A DNA stretch of 64,000 nucleotides from Halococcus morrhuae DSM 1307. Its GTDB lineage: Archaea; Halobacteriota; Halobacteria; Halobacteriales; Halococcaceae. The stretch is from NCBI RefSeq assembly GCF_000336695.1, contig NZ_AOMC01000152.1, forward strand, positions 121,882 to 185,881, in the 5' to 3' direction. A model generated the notes under the pieces. It was given only the letters and a program-made list of their open reading frames with translations. It had not been told where the DNA came from and made no database searches. A program made the translations under genes and the position numbers. Of this stretch, positions 39,764 to 48,012 are shown in pieces (positions within the stretch are counted from its first letter, which is position 1; each line of letters starts with the position of its first letter).

Positions 39764-40468
39764 TCAAAAGCAGTCCGCCGGATCGAGCAATCGCGGTTCG
39801 GGTGCGTCGTCGCTCGTGATCGCCACATCGGCGACGGTATCGCCGTTCGGGAGCGTGATGATCGCATCGGCGAGCAGTGGGGCGACGATGCCGGCCGCGA
39901 CGGTCCCGGGTCGCGAGAGCGGTGCGCGCACGGCGATCGTCTCGCTCTCCTGCATGGCCACCGATTCGATCGCGCTCTCGGCGGCAGTGAGCATCTCGGC
40001 GTGCGTAACCCGTGCTCCATCGGTGTCGAGAACCGGATCGGTGGGATCGATCGTCGCCGGGACGAGCGTCGGATTCTCGCTCCAGACGTCGCGCTCGAAG
40101 TATTCGACGTGGGCGTCGTCCGGAGGGTCGCCGTAGGCGATCTTCGTGCCGCCGGGCGGCAGTTCGAATCCGTCGATCTCGTCGGTCGGCGCGATCACCG
40201 CACGCGCGTCGGTCGTCGTGGACGGCTCGAAGCGGGTGATGGCCCCGAGCGACACCGCACCGAGAAAGCCGAGGAGTGCTTCGGGAGTCCGACCGGCGAC
40301 GGCGACCGTGTGACCGCTTCGGACACCGCAGTGGTGCAGGAAGTTGCCCGTCTTCCAGGCGTTCGTGAGGAGTCGGCGGGCGTCGTACTCGCGGTCGGTG
40401 GTGGCGTCGTTAAGGACGATCCCCTCGCCCCGGCGCTCGCGTGCAAGGAGTCCGCGCAGCGTGTCCAT
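39764..40468 (-). CDS. Degenerate ANL-superfamily (AMP-binding-like) protein
   Basis: The 234-residue protein resembles the N-terminal half of acyl/acetyl-CoA ligases: RRLLTNAWKTGNFLHHCGVR, GHTVAVAGRTPEALLGFLGA, VSLGAITRFEPSTTTDARAV. The usual TSGTTG-type phosphate loop is missing; the sequence has PTDPVLDTDGARVTHAEMLTAA at that place, keeping only the following helix. The C-terminal lid domain is missing. It is therefore likely catalytically inactive or a partial fold with another role. Stands alone on the minus strand. The frame is intact, so it is not called a pseudogene. Confidence 0.65.
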   Translation of the reverse strand: MDTLRGLLARERRGEGIVLNDATTDREYDARRLLTNAWKTGNFLHHCGVRSGHTVAVAGRTPEALLGFLGAVSLGAITRFEPSTTTDARAVIAPTDEIDGFELPPGGTKIAYGDPPDDAHVEYFERDVWSENPTLVPATIDPTDPVLDTDGARVTHAEMLTAAESAIESVAMQESETIAVRAPLSRPGTVAAGIVAPLLADAIITLPNGDTVADVAITSDDAPEPRLLDPADCF

Positions 40469-40966
40469 GCCGTCGTTTCGTACTCGTGACGTGAAAACGC
40501 CGCCGGCCGATGGCTGCTGGAGGTGGTCGATTACAGTCGTTGCCCTGCCGTCTGTGGCTGCGTCACGACCCAGATTCAGCGGGTCCGAAAGACCCGAAGC
40601 GACGTTCGTCGTTTTGAACAGCGCTCAACGTGTGCCAGAAGACCCACGTTCTGATGACATCAGGGAAAGGGGTTTGCTCTCTCGGACGACGATGCTCTCC
40701 TGGTGGATGAAGGGTGAGCGCAATCGCCGGAGTACGCTTCGCGCGCTCCGAGCGCCCGTTCGCCTGTGGCTCACGGGAACGCAGGGAGCGCGAGGGCTTC
40801 TGCGGGGCGATACGGTGCAGTGAGGCGAATACAAGACTATGCCGACAGAGTATCCACGCGAACGAAATCCAGTTGATAACTGGCGAATACAGTGGATCGT
40901 GAACGGCGAGTTCGACCGAGCAACGCGAGGGTGCATCTCGCCTGTGGAGAACGGTACTCCTACTTC
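40469..40966. other. Long spacer with repeat copy D
   Basis: About 500 bp without a supported gene. Repeat copy D occupies 40691-40820. The part nearest the AMP-binding-like gene contains GGGTC-CGAAA-GACCC (about 40579-40593), a hairpin candidate. A stretch of about 145 bp between copy D and the lrp stop contains no structure that I can name. Confidence 0.45.
40691..40820 (-). repeat. Dispersed intergenic repeat, copy D (3' half form)
   Basis: Read on the minus strand it has CTGCACCGTATCGCCCCGCAG then AAGCCCTCGCGCTCCCTGCG, a variable middle with GCGCTCGGAGCGC, and the conserved end CACCCTTCATCCACCAGGAG. Its orientation follows lrp, whose stop lies 147 bp upstream in that direction. The 5' arm seen in copies A and B is absent. 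Confidence 0.75.
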
Positions 40967-41395
40967 CTACTTGAGTCGTTCCTGCAGGAAGGAGGGATGG
41001 GCGGCGGTGACGCCCTCGATCGAGAGGATATCGTCAGCGATGACGTTACCGACGGCGTTGCCGTCAGGCGCGCGGATCTCGGCCATCAGCATGTGATCGC
41101 CGCTGGAGCTGTAGAGCGTCTCGATCTCGTCGAGCTCCGTGATAGTGCGCGTCGTCTCGACGTAGCGGCCACTCTCGACCTCGATACCGACGAGCGCGAT
41201 CGAGCGCCCGGAGAGCTTCTTCGGGTCGATATCGGCCGAATAGCCCGTGATAACGCCGTCGCGTTCGAGTTTGTCGATGTACTTGCGAACGGTGGGCTTC
41301 GAGACGTCCGCTCGGTTCGCGATGTCGGCGTACGAGGCCTGCGCATCCTCCTCCAGGACGGAGAGAATGCGGTCCTCGGTGGAGTCCGCGCTCAT
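40967..41395 (-). CDS. Lrp/AsnC-family transcriptional regulator
   Basis: The 142-residue protein has an N-terminal helix-turn-helix (ASYADIANRADVSKPTVRKY, about 19-38), a wing (IDKLERDGVITGYSADIDPK) and a C-terminal RAM-like domain (about 65-142; ALVGIEVESGRYVETTRTIT, HMLMAEIRAPDGNAVGNVIA). It is expected to form octamers and bind a small effector such as an amino acid. It lies 58 bp downstream of porB on the same strand; haloarchaeal Lrp genes often sit near central-metabolism targets. Confidence 0.9.
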   Translation of the reverse strand: MSADSTEDRILSVLEEDAQASYADIANRADVSKPTVRKYIDKLERDGVITGYSADIDPKKLSGRSIALVGIEVESGRYVETTRTITELDEIETLYSSSGDHMLMAEIRAPDGNAVGNVIADDILSIEGVTAAHPSFLQERLK

Positions 41396-41453
41396 GTCGA
41401 CTAGTTGGTGTCCATGAAAAAAGATCTTCCGAATCAGAAAACGCGCCGGCGAC

Positions 41454-42401
41454 TTACTTGTGGGCGTCGAGGAGGTCGTAACTGCGCTCCCAGTCGGCTT
41501 CCTCGTCGAAGTAGCGCTCGGCCAGCGGCTCCTCGGGCATCTCACCCGTCGAGCGTTTCTCCTCACCGTACGAGCGACGGTCCTCGTCGATGTAGAACCG
41601 ACCCGTCAGCACTTCGCCCTCGTAGAGTTTGTCCTCAGTCTCGTGCATCATCTCGGCGGCCTCCTGACGGTCGTGCACGTCGAAGTCGAAATCGTCCGAG
41701 TCCTGAACGTCCGTGTACGGAACGTACTGCTTCGCATCTTTGTTCCAGGTCGGACACTGTGTCAGGAAGTCGACGTGGGCGAACCCGTCGTGTTCGATCG
41801 CCTCCGTCAGGATCTCCGTCGCCTGTCGCGGATTGACGGCTGCAGTGCGTGCGACATAGGACGCACCCGACGTCAGCGCCAGCGACAGCGGCCGGATCGG
41901 GTCCTTCGCCGACCCGTGGGGCTGGGTTTTCGACTCGTGACCTTTCGGGCTCGTCGGGGAGGTCTGGCCCTTCGTCAGCCCGAAGATCTCGTTGTTGAAC
42001 ACGATGTAGGTCATGTCGTGGTTCTCGCGGGCGGTGTGCATGAAGTGGTTGCCGCCGATGCCGTAACCATCGCCGTCGCCACCCGCCGCGATCACCTCTA
42101 ATCCTGGGTTCGCGAGTTTCGCCGCACGGGCGATCGGCAGCGAGCGCCCGTGGATCGAGTGCATCGCGTAGGACTCGAAGTAGCTGTTCAGCTTGCCCGA
42201 GCAGCCGATACCCGTCACCAACAGGGTCTCGTCGGGCGTGCGCCCGACTTCGGGCATCGCGCCCTTGAGCGCCTTCAGCACGCTGAAGTCGCCACAGCCC
42301 GGACACCAGGTCGCCTGGGGCTCGATGCCCGGCGTGAACGCCTCCCGGTCGATCTCCTCGCCCTGTTCCGCCTGTCCGATCGCGCTGAATGATTTGCTCA
42401 T
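41454..42401 (-). CDS. porB: Pyruvate:ferredoxin oxidoreductase, beta subunit
   Basis: The 315-residue thiamine-diphosphate subunit has TWCPGCGDFSVLKALKGAMP (about 31-50) and GIGCSGKLNSYFESYAMHSI (cysteines for a [4Fe-4S] cluster), and the TPP-binding GGDGDGYGIGGNHFMHTARE. The end of the domain has FLTQCPTWNKDAKQYVPYTD. Length and blocks agree with the halobacterial PorB type; the shorter KorB of 2-oxoglutarate enzymes is less similar. The pairing with a 631-residue alpha subunit supports pyruvate, though 2-oxoglutarate cannot be excluded. It starts 3 bp after the porA stop. Confidence 0.82.
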   Translation of the reverse strand: MSKSFSAIGQAEQGEEIDREAFTPGIEPQATWCPGCGDFSVLKALKGAMPEVGRTPDETLLVTGIGCSGKLNSYFESYAMHSIHGRSLPIARAAKLANPGLEVIAAGGDGDGYGIGGNHFMHTARENHDMTYIVFNNEIFGLTKGQTSPTSPKGHESKTQPHGSAKDPIRPLSLALTSGASYVARTAAVNPRQATEILTEAIEHDGFAHVDFLTQCPTWNKDAKQYVPYTDVQDSDDFDFDVHDRQEAAEMMHETEDKLYEGEVLTGRFYIDEDRRSYGEEKRSTGEMPEEPLAERYFDEEADWERSYDLLDAHK

Positions 42402-42404
42402 GTC

Positions 42405-44300
42405 TTAATCACCTGCTGCCGGCTCGATCCGCGTCTGTGCCGTCGGCGGCTCGTCGCCGCCGTTCACCTGAATGTCGAACCCTTCGACGACTTCGGCCGG
42501 CTCGAACGGGTTACCGTTGTACTTCAGCAGGCTCGACATCTTCTCGCCGAATCTCCCCAACTCCTTCTGGGTGAGCCCACGGAACTGGGCGGTGATGTTC
42601 ATCTCGACGACGAGACACTCGTCGACCGATTCGAGGAACTCTGTGACGTCTGCTTTGGGGTAGGGCATCATGTCGCTCACGCCGAGCATCTTCACCGACT
42701 CGCCCTGCTCGTTCAGCCGGTCGACGGCCTCCTCGACGCTACCCTGCTGGCTCCCCCAGACCATGATGCCATGCTCGGCGTCCTCCGGCCCGTAGTACGT
42801 CTGGTTCGAGTGATCCTGTTCGTCCAAGTCGCTGCGGATGGATTCGAGTTTGCGCGTGCGCCGGTCGACCTGCGCGACGCGATTATCCGGACTCTCCTCG
42901 ATGTGGCCCTGCGGGGTGTGCTCGTTGCCCGTCGCCAGGAATCGGCCATCCTTCTGGCCGGGAATGCTTCGCGGGCTCACGCCGTCTTCGGGGTCGTGGC
43001 GGAACCGGTTGAACGTCCCCGATGCGTGATGGGGTGCCTCTTGGATCTCCTCTTCGGAAAGGACGCTGCCGAGATCCGGATTGGGCTCGCGATCGAAGTG
43101 GCTCGCCGGCACGCTTGCGAGTTCACCCGAAAGCTTCTGATCGATCACGATCACCACCGGAATCTGGTACTCGTAGGCCACCCGGAACGCTTCTCTGGAC
43201 TGCTCGTAGGCCTCCGCAACAGTACCGGGTGCGAAGACCACTCTGTTCGAGTCGCCCTGACTCGTGTAGAGGATGTGCTCGAGATCGCCCTGTTCGGGTT
43301 TGGTCGGCATCCCCGTCGAGGGGCCCGCACGCATCGCTTCCACGAGCACGAGCGGCGTTTCGGTCATCTCCGCCAGTCCCAGCGGTTCGCTCATCAGTGC
43401 GAACCCACCACCGGACGAGCCACTCATGGCTTTGACGCCGGCGTGGGAAGCACCGATCGCCAGCGACGCCGCCGCGATCTCGTCTTCGACCTGCTCGGAA
43501 ATGCCCCCGATCGATGGCAAGTGCTGGGTCATGATCGTGAACACGTCCGTCCACGGTGTCATCGGATAACCCGCGATGAACCGACAGCCCTCGTCGATCG
43601 CGCCGTATGCGACCGCGTGACTCCCGTTTAGAAGCACTTGCTCTTCGTCGTGGCTTCCGGTGGGCACTTCGAGATCGTGCGTGAACTCCATCTCGCTGAC
43701 CGCCGCGTGGGCCTCTTCGAGCACTTCCACGTTGGTTTCGAGCATCTCGCCGCTCATCGTGTCGGCCATCAGCTCCTCGAAGATCCCCGTGTCCATGTCG
43801 ATCAACGCGGCCGTTGCTGCAACGCCAGCCGTGTTGCGCATGATCTCACGGCCGTGCTCGCGTGCGAGGCTTCGGAGATCGAGCGGGTAGACGTGCCAGT
43901 CGTTTTCCTCGACGCGCTCGTCGAAGTCCTCGACCTCGTCGGTGTCGAGCAGCCCCTCGTCGTAAACGATCACGCCACCCTCACGGAGCTCGTCGAGGTT
44001 CTCCGTGAGCGGTTTGACCTCTTCATTCCCATAGTAGGCCTCGCCGTCCTGGGGATTCCGGGCGAAACTGTCGCCCAGCGCCAGCAGGAAATCGTAGCCG
44101 TCGCCGCGCGATTTCACTGCGTGATCGGCCGCCCGCACTTCCACATACGTGTGGCCGCCACGGATCCGCGATGGGTAATGTCTGTGTGTGAATACGTCCA
44201 GCCCCGTGCGCATCAGCGCCTTCGTGAAGTTCTGGCTCGTCGAGTCGATCCCGTCCCCGGAACCGCCCGCGATCCGCCAGATGAGTTCATCTCCTGTCAT
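42405..44300 (-). CDS. porA: Pyruvate:ferredoxin oxidoreductase, fused gamma-alpha subunit
   Basis: The 631-residue protein fuses the gamma domain (ELIWRIAGGSGDGIDSTSQN, then HRHYPSRIRGGHTYVEVRAA) to the alpha domain (about 205 onward: VLLNGSHAVAYGAIDEGCRF, AGYPMTPWTDVFTIMTQHLP, ASHAGVKAMSGSSGGGFALM). Near the C-terminus is NITAQFRGLTQKELGRFGEK. With PorB it oxidises pyruvate to acetyl-CoA, reducing ferredoxin. A TATA-like TTTTATAA (44343-44350) lies about 46 bp upstream of the ATG, giving a leader of about 20 nt. Confidence 0.84.
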   Translation of the reverse strand: MTGDELIWRIAGGSGDGIDSTSQNFTKALMRTGLDVFTHRHYPSRIRGGHTYVEVRAADHAVKSRGDGYDFLLALGDSFARNPQDGEAYYGNEEVKPLTENLDELREGGVIVYDEGLLDTDEVEDFDERVEENDWHVYPLDLRSLAREHGREIMRNTAGVAATAALIDMDTGIFEELMADTMSGEMLETNVEVLEEAHAAVSEMEFTHDLEVPTGSHDEEQVLLNGSHAVAYGAIDEGCRFIAGYPMTPWTDVFTIMTQHLPSIGGISEQVEDEIAAASLAIGASHAGVKAMSGSSGGGFALMSEPLGLAEMTETPLVLVEAMRAGPSTGMPTKPEQGDLEHILYTSQGDSNRVVFAPGTVAEAYEQSREAFRVAYEYQIPVVIVIDQKLSGELASVPASHFDREPNPDLGSVLSEEEIQEAPHHASGTFNRFRHDPEDGVSPRSIPGQKDGRFLATGNEHTPQGHIEESPDNRVAQVDRRTRKLESIRSDLDEQDHSNQTYYGPEDAEHGIMVWGSQQGSVEEAVDRLNEQGESVKMLGVSDMMPYPKADVTEFLESVDECLVVEMNITAQFRGLTQKELGRFGEKMSSLLKYNGNPFEPAEVVEGFDIQVNGGDEPPTAQTRIEPAAGD

Positions 44301-44342
44301 AGTTTCCCTCGCCGACTTCCTGGTTCGTCCTTTGCGAGGGCG

Positions 44343-44350
44343 TTATAAAA
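44343..44350 (-). promoter_or_regulatory. TATA box of porA-porB
   Basis: The minus strand reads TTTTATAA, the most A/T-rich element in the 174 bp before porA. The distance of about 46 bp to the ATG leaves room for a 20 nt leader. Confidence 0.5.
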
Positions 44351-44474
44351 GGGTTTCCGGTATATCAAGACTCATCAATCATGTGGGTTTGGTATATATT
44401 CTCAGTCGATGATGACGTTCCGGTGGTCGAGACGGCCGCTGACGGCCTCGCCGAAATTCGTGATCGGGAGCCGA

Positions 44475-45914
44475 TCAACGGCTACTGACGGTCTCGGCGA
44501 GGTCGCTCAGAACGAGCCAGACCTGTCTGACGACGATCTGGAGATCGAACCAAAACGACTGTTCGTTGATATATTTCACGTCGTACTGGAGTTTTCGTTC
44601 CGGATCGTAACCTGTGACCTCATTGATCTGTGCGAGACCCGTCAGTCCCGGTTTCACGAACCAGCGTCGACGCCACTCGATGAGGTTCGTCTCGATGTCG
44701 TCGTCGAGCTCGGGACGTTCCGGACGCGGGCCGACGACGCTCATGTCGCCGGCGAAAATCGACCACAGCTGCGGGATCTCGTCGAGATGTGTCCGCCGGA
44801 GCAGTCGCCCGATGCGCGTGACGCGTGGATCGACGCCGCCCGCGTCCTCCTCGCTGAGTTTCGCGCCGGTCGCCGCTTCCGCGTCGGGGATCATGCTCCG
44901 GAACTTGTAGACGCGAAACGTCTCGCCGAACTCGGCGGTTCGTTCCTGGCCGTAGAAGAGCGGCCCACCATCGTCGAGTTTGATCGCGGCAGCGATGGCG
45001 ATGATGACCGGCGAGAGCGCCGTCAGTCCCGCGAGCGCGAAGGCGATGTCGAACCCGCGCTTGATGACGCGGTCCTGCCAGTCCCACGGGACGAGCTCGG
45101 TGTCGATGAGATCGCCGACGCCCGTGCCGCTCGTGAGCACGCTATCGGCGTGCTTGCGGTGGACCTTTGCGGTGACACCGTGGTTGTAGCAGGTGGCGAG
45201 CGCACCGAAAAAGGCCGCGCGATCCGAGCGCTCGAAGGCGAGCACCGCCGTATCGATGTCGTGCTCGATCAGCAGATCGTCGAGTCGCGAGAGACCACCC
45301 AGATGATCGATCTCGTCGAGCCGCCCGTCGAGTGCTTGTCCGCCATCGGCGACGCCCATCGACGGGCGGTTCCGATCGGCGTCGTAGCGGATCGCCGGCG
45401 CGATGTAGCCGACGATCGGGAGGTCGGTCGTCGCGAGCAGTTCACCCATCGCGTCCGGGTCGTCGCCGACCAACACCGCGCGCTCGGCGGTCGGCTCCGG
45501 CCGGCGACGGATGGCCACGAACCACGCCGGCAGCGCGACCGAAAGCAACAGCGTCGTCGCCACCAACGTCGTCCGCGGGAGTCGATAGGTGTAATCGAAG
45601 TAGCCGATCGCCGCGAGCGCGAGCGCGCCCATGAAAAGCCGCCGAAGCGTGAGCGAGATCGTATCGAGAATGCGCCGCGGATGGGGTTTGAACAGCGTCA
45701 ACAGCGCGGCGGCCAACACTGCCAGCGCCGTCGCCATCGCCACCACCAGCGCCCCACCGGACAGTACCGTCACAGGGAGCCGATCAAGCAGTGGGATCGT
45801 CGTCACCAGTCTCTGGACGAACGGATAGTTCGCCACGGCGATCACACAGACGACGAGAACGCTTGCGCCGAAACTGCTCGCGACGCGATATCGCCATCCG
45901 GTGTTGGGATCCAT
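44475..45914 (-). CDS. Polyprenyl-phosphate sugar-1-phosphate transferase (WcaJ-type)
   Basis: The 479-residue protein has four or five N-terminal helices (about 15-115, VRV-type SSFGASVLVVCVIAVANYPF onward), a central Rossmann-like region (about 130-250, including NH-like CYNHGVTAKVHRKHAD) and a C-terminal bacterial sugar-transferase domain. Its signatures are IKRGFDIAFALAGLTALSPV, FRVYKFRSMIPDAEAATG, THLDEIPQLWSIFAGDMSVV and GPRPERPELDDD, then RRRWFVKPGLTGLAQINEVT. It should transfer a sugar-1-phosphate to a polyprenyl or dolichyl phosphate, starting surface glycan or exopolysaccharide synthesis. No other glycan gene is adjacent. tRNA-Gly lies upstream. Confidence 0.9.
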   Translation of the reverse strand: MDPNTGWRYRVASSFGASVLVVCVIAVANYPFVQRLVTTIPLLDRLPVTVLSGGALVVAMATALAVLAAALLTLFKPHPRRILDTISLTLRRLFMGALALAAIGYFDYTYRLPRTTLVATTLLLSVALPAWFVAIRRRPEPTAERAVLVGDDPDAMGELLATTDLPIVGYIAPAIRYDADRNRPSMGVADGGQALDGRLDEIDHLGGLSRLDDLLIEHDIDTAVLAFERSDRAAFFGALATCYNHGVTAKVHRKHADSVLTSGTGVGDLIDTELVPWDWQDRVIKRGFDIAFALAGLTALSPVIIAIAAAIKLDDGGPLFYGQERTAEFGETFRVYKFRSMIPDAEAATGAKLSEEDAGGVDPRVTRIGRLLRRTHLDEIPQLWSIFAGDMSVVGPRPERPELDDDIETNLIEWRRRWFVKPGLTGLAQINEVTGYDPERKLQYDVKYINEQSFWFDLQIVVRQVWLVLSDLAETVSSR

Positions 45915-46073
45915 GCTGAACGAGCGAATCGAATAAACGAGTGCCAGCAGCGGGCATAAGTATTATGGAATGGCTGATGCAAGCGCAAACGCCATCGGTC
46001 AAAAAAGCCATCGTAGCGCCGAGAGAGCACGATTCCCGAGGATAGAATCGAGCGCCGATCCGATTGGCTCGGA

Positions 46074-46144
46074 TGCGCCAGCGGGGAATCGAACCCCGAC
46101 CGAGGGCTTGGAAGGCCCTTGTCCTACCATTAGACCACTGGCGC
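46074..46144 (-). tRNA. tRNA-Gly (UCC anticodon)
   Basis: The 71-nt cloverleaf has acceptor GCGCCAG/CTGGCGC with discriminator A, D-arm with TGGTCTAATGGTAGGAC, anticodon stem AGGGC/GCCCT around loop CTTCCAA (anticodon UCC) and T-loop GGTTCGATTCC. CCA is not encoded. No intron. A T6 tract lies on the minus strand about 68 bases downstream (46001-46006). Confidence 0.95.
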
Positions 46145-46168
46145 TCACGGGACGTATCGCCGCACCGA

Positions 46169-46172
46169 TTAA
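46169..46172 (-). promoter_or_regulatory. TATA element of tRNA-Gly overlapping an upstream stop
   Basis: TTAA, part of ACTTAATC on the minus strand, is centred 26 bp from the tRNA 5' end and includes the TAA stop of the upstream Trm9-like gene (46169-46171). The tRNA promoter thus lies at the 3' end of that gene. Confidence 0.5.
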
Positions 46173-46822
46173 GTTCGTTTCCCTTCGGCACGCACCACGC
46201 CATAGCAGTTGCCCCGCTCCTCGAAGACCCTCTCGACGGCGAGCGTGCTCTCGCGCAGGTCGTCCGCGAACGCCGCCGGATCGTAGATGTGGTAGTAGCG
46301 GGGGACAGTCTCGCCGCCGGGCAGTGTCCAGTCGACCGTCGTGTCGAACGCCTCGTTCCTTTCGAACCGGTCGTGTGTCGTGCTCCACGCGCTCACGAGT
46401 GCACGCCCGCCAGGAGCGAGAACACGCGCGAGTTCGTCGAGACTCTCGATACGCGCTTCGTGGGTCGGAAGGTGATGGATCGTGGCGACGTACACCGCCA
46501 ATCCAACGGTCTCGGACGCGATCGGCAGGCGAGTCGCGTCGCCCTGACAGAGATCGACGGAGAATCCCTCGCGCTCGCGGCGTTCGCGTGCCGCCTCAAC
46601 GACCGTCCGGCTCGCATCGATCCCGACGACTCGGTCGGCACGATCGGCGAGCACCGCGGCGTGGCGGGCGTTTCCACAGCCGAGATCGAGGCCGAGCGCG
46701 ACGCCGTCGCTCCGATCGACGAACCGCTCGACGGCCGGCCACGCGTGTGCGCGGGTCTTCGCGAAGTGGCCGCCGATACGGTCGTAGGTCTCGCGCACGT
46801 CGCGCCGGCTCGGATCGCCCAT
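46169..46822 (-). CDS. Class I SAM methyltransferase, Trm9/ALKBH8-like
   Basis: The 217-residue protein begins VRETYDRIGGHFAKTRAHAW, then WPAVERFV, which matches the N-terminal signature of Trm9-type tRNA wobble-uridine methyltransferases. The SAM site is ALGLDLGCGNARHAAVLADR and VVGIDASRTVVEAARERRER. The motif around AVYVATIHHLPTHEARIESL and LARVLAPGGRALVSAWSTTH is complete. Family members act with Trm112, which this window also encodes (36762-36956). The exact substrate in archaea is unproven. The stop codon contributes to the tRNA-Gly promoter. Confidence 0.8.
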   Translation of the reverse strand: MGDPSRRDVRETYDRIGGHFAKTRAHAWPAVERFVDRSDGVALGLDLGCGNARHAAVLADRADRVVGIDASRTVVEAARERREREGFSVDLCQGDATRLPIASETVGLAVYVATIHHLPTHEARIESLDELARVLAPGGRALVSAWSTTHDRFERNEAFDTTVDWTLPGGETVPRYYHIYDPAAFADDLRESTLAVERVFEERGNCYGVVRAEGKRT

Positions 46823-46861
46823 TGCTGAACGGAGTTCGCCGCTGGGCGGTTCAACCCATCG

Positions 46862-47377
46862 CTATCCGCTCGCACCGGTGCTCGTGCGAGTATCACGCGT
46901 GCGATCGACGGTGAGTAGTCCCACACCGAACAGGAACAGCGCGATCACGCCGATCGGGATCGGGACGGGCGATGTCTGTTGCCAGAGCAGCCAGATCGCG
47001 CCCGAGAGGACGAGCGCCATGCCGAGACAGAGCGCACCCATCACTCGCACCGGATCGAACGCCCCCACGAGCAGGCGGTCGCCAGCGACGACGAGCGCGA
47101 GCGCGAGCGCCAGCGCGATGACGAGCAACGCCGCCGCGACGAGCCAGAGCGTCCCCAACCGGGCGAGATCGCCGCCATATTGCGAGCCGATATCGGTGAC
47201 GGGGACCGCGGCCCGCGTCATGTCGAGCGAACGCGCGCCGAATGAGAGCTCGACCGCGCCGAAGACGAACCGGACGACGATCGACTGGGCGAACGCGCCG
47301 TCGGAAACCGACACCGACCACGGGACCAGCGCGGCGACGAAGGCCGCGAACGCCGCGAGTTCGGGTGCACGATCCAT
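46862..47377 (-). CDS. Multi-pass membrane protein (TIGR04206-like)
   Basis: The 171-residue protein has four or five hydrophobic segments (about 8-22, 36-50, 75-100, 110-132 and 140-155) and ends with a polar tail (RTRDTRTSTGASG). The pattern resembles a haloarchaeal family carrying TIGR04206; this label is tentative. No active-site motif is evident. It lies 39 bp upstream of the Trm9-like gene on the same strand. Confidence 0.6.
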   Translation of the reverse strand: MDRAPELAAFAAFVAALVPWSVSVSDGAFAQSIVVRFVFGAVELSFGARSLDMTRAAVPVTDIGSQYGGDLARLGTLWLVAAALLVIALALALALVVAGDRLLVGAFDPVRVMGALCLGMALVLSGAIWLLWQQTSPVPIPIGVIALFLFGVGLLTVDRTRDTRTSTGASG

Positions 47378-47515
47378 GATATCGAATCACAGTGATGCTA
47401 CCGGTGGAGGCGGGTAAAACCCATCGGTAGTTGTGGCGAGCGAACCCATGGCGGGGAGCGAGGACATCCGGCGTTACGTTCATGACGACAGGGGACATAG
47501 GCAGAACAGAACCGA

Positions 47516-47974
47516 ATGAGGCGCGAGAACTTCGACATTCACGTCACAAACACCGAGTGGGTTGCGGCCGGGGGCGAACCCGGCAAGCCGACGGTCGCCA
47601 TCGAGTTCGATGGGCCGAACGAGGTGCTCCAGTCGCGTCTCGCCGGCGCGGGCGATGCCATCGTCGATGCCGAGGAGACCGACGTCAACTACCGTTTTCA
47701 TTCCGACGAGAACGAGGGCGTGCTCTCGATCACCAACCGCATCACCGGCGATTTCGTGCTCGAACTGAACGCCGACGCGGACGGCGTCCTCGATTTCATC
47801 CGCGCGGCGCGGGCCTATGGCGAGCACACCGACGACGACGGCCGCTATCGCATCACCGTCGAGCATGACGGCGAGCAGCTGCTCGCCCACGAGAAATCGA
47901 CGTTTCTCGTCTACAACGAGGACGGCAACCTCGTCCGCCAGCACAGCCTGATCCCCGGCGGCGTCGAACTCTAA
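47516..47974 (+). CDS. Haloarchaeal beta-rich protein (DUF5793-like)
   Basis: The 152-residue acidic protein (RRENFDIHVTNTEWVAAGGE, AIEFDGPNEVLQSRLAGAGD, YRFHSDENEGVLSITNRITG) looks like a compact beta-sandwich, ending AHEKSTFLVYNEDGNLVRQH. Homologous haloarchaeal proteins are uncharacterised (DUF5793). It lies 38 bp upstream of glmM on the same strand and may be co-transcribed. Confidence 0.65.
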   Translation: MRRENFDIHVTNTEWVAAGGEPGKPTVAIEFDGPNEVLQSRLAGAGDAIVDAEETDVNYRFHSDENEGVLSITNRITGDFVLELNADADGVLDFIRAARAYGEHTDDDGRYRITVEHDGEQLLAHEKSTFLVYNEDGNLVRQHSLIPGGVEL

Positions 47975-48012
47975 ACCGCCCGACTAAATAGCCCTCCATC
48001 CGAAAACCGTCC

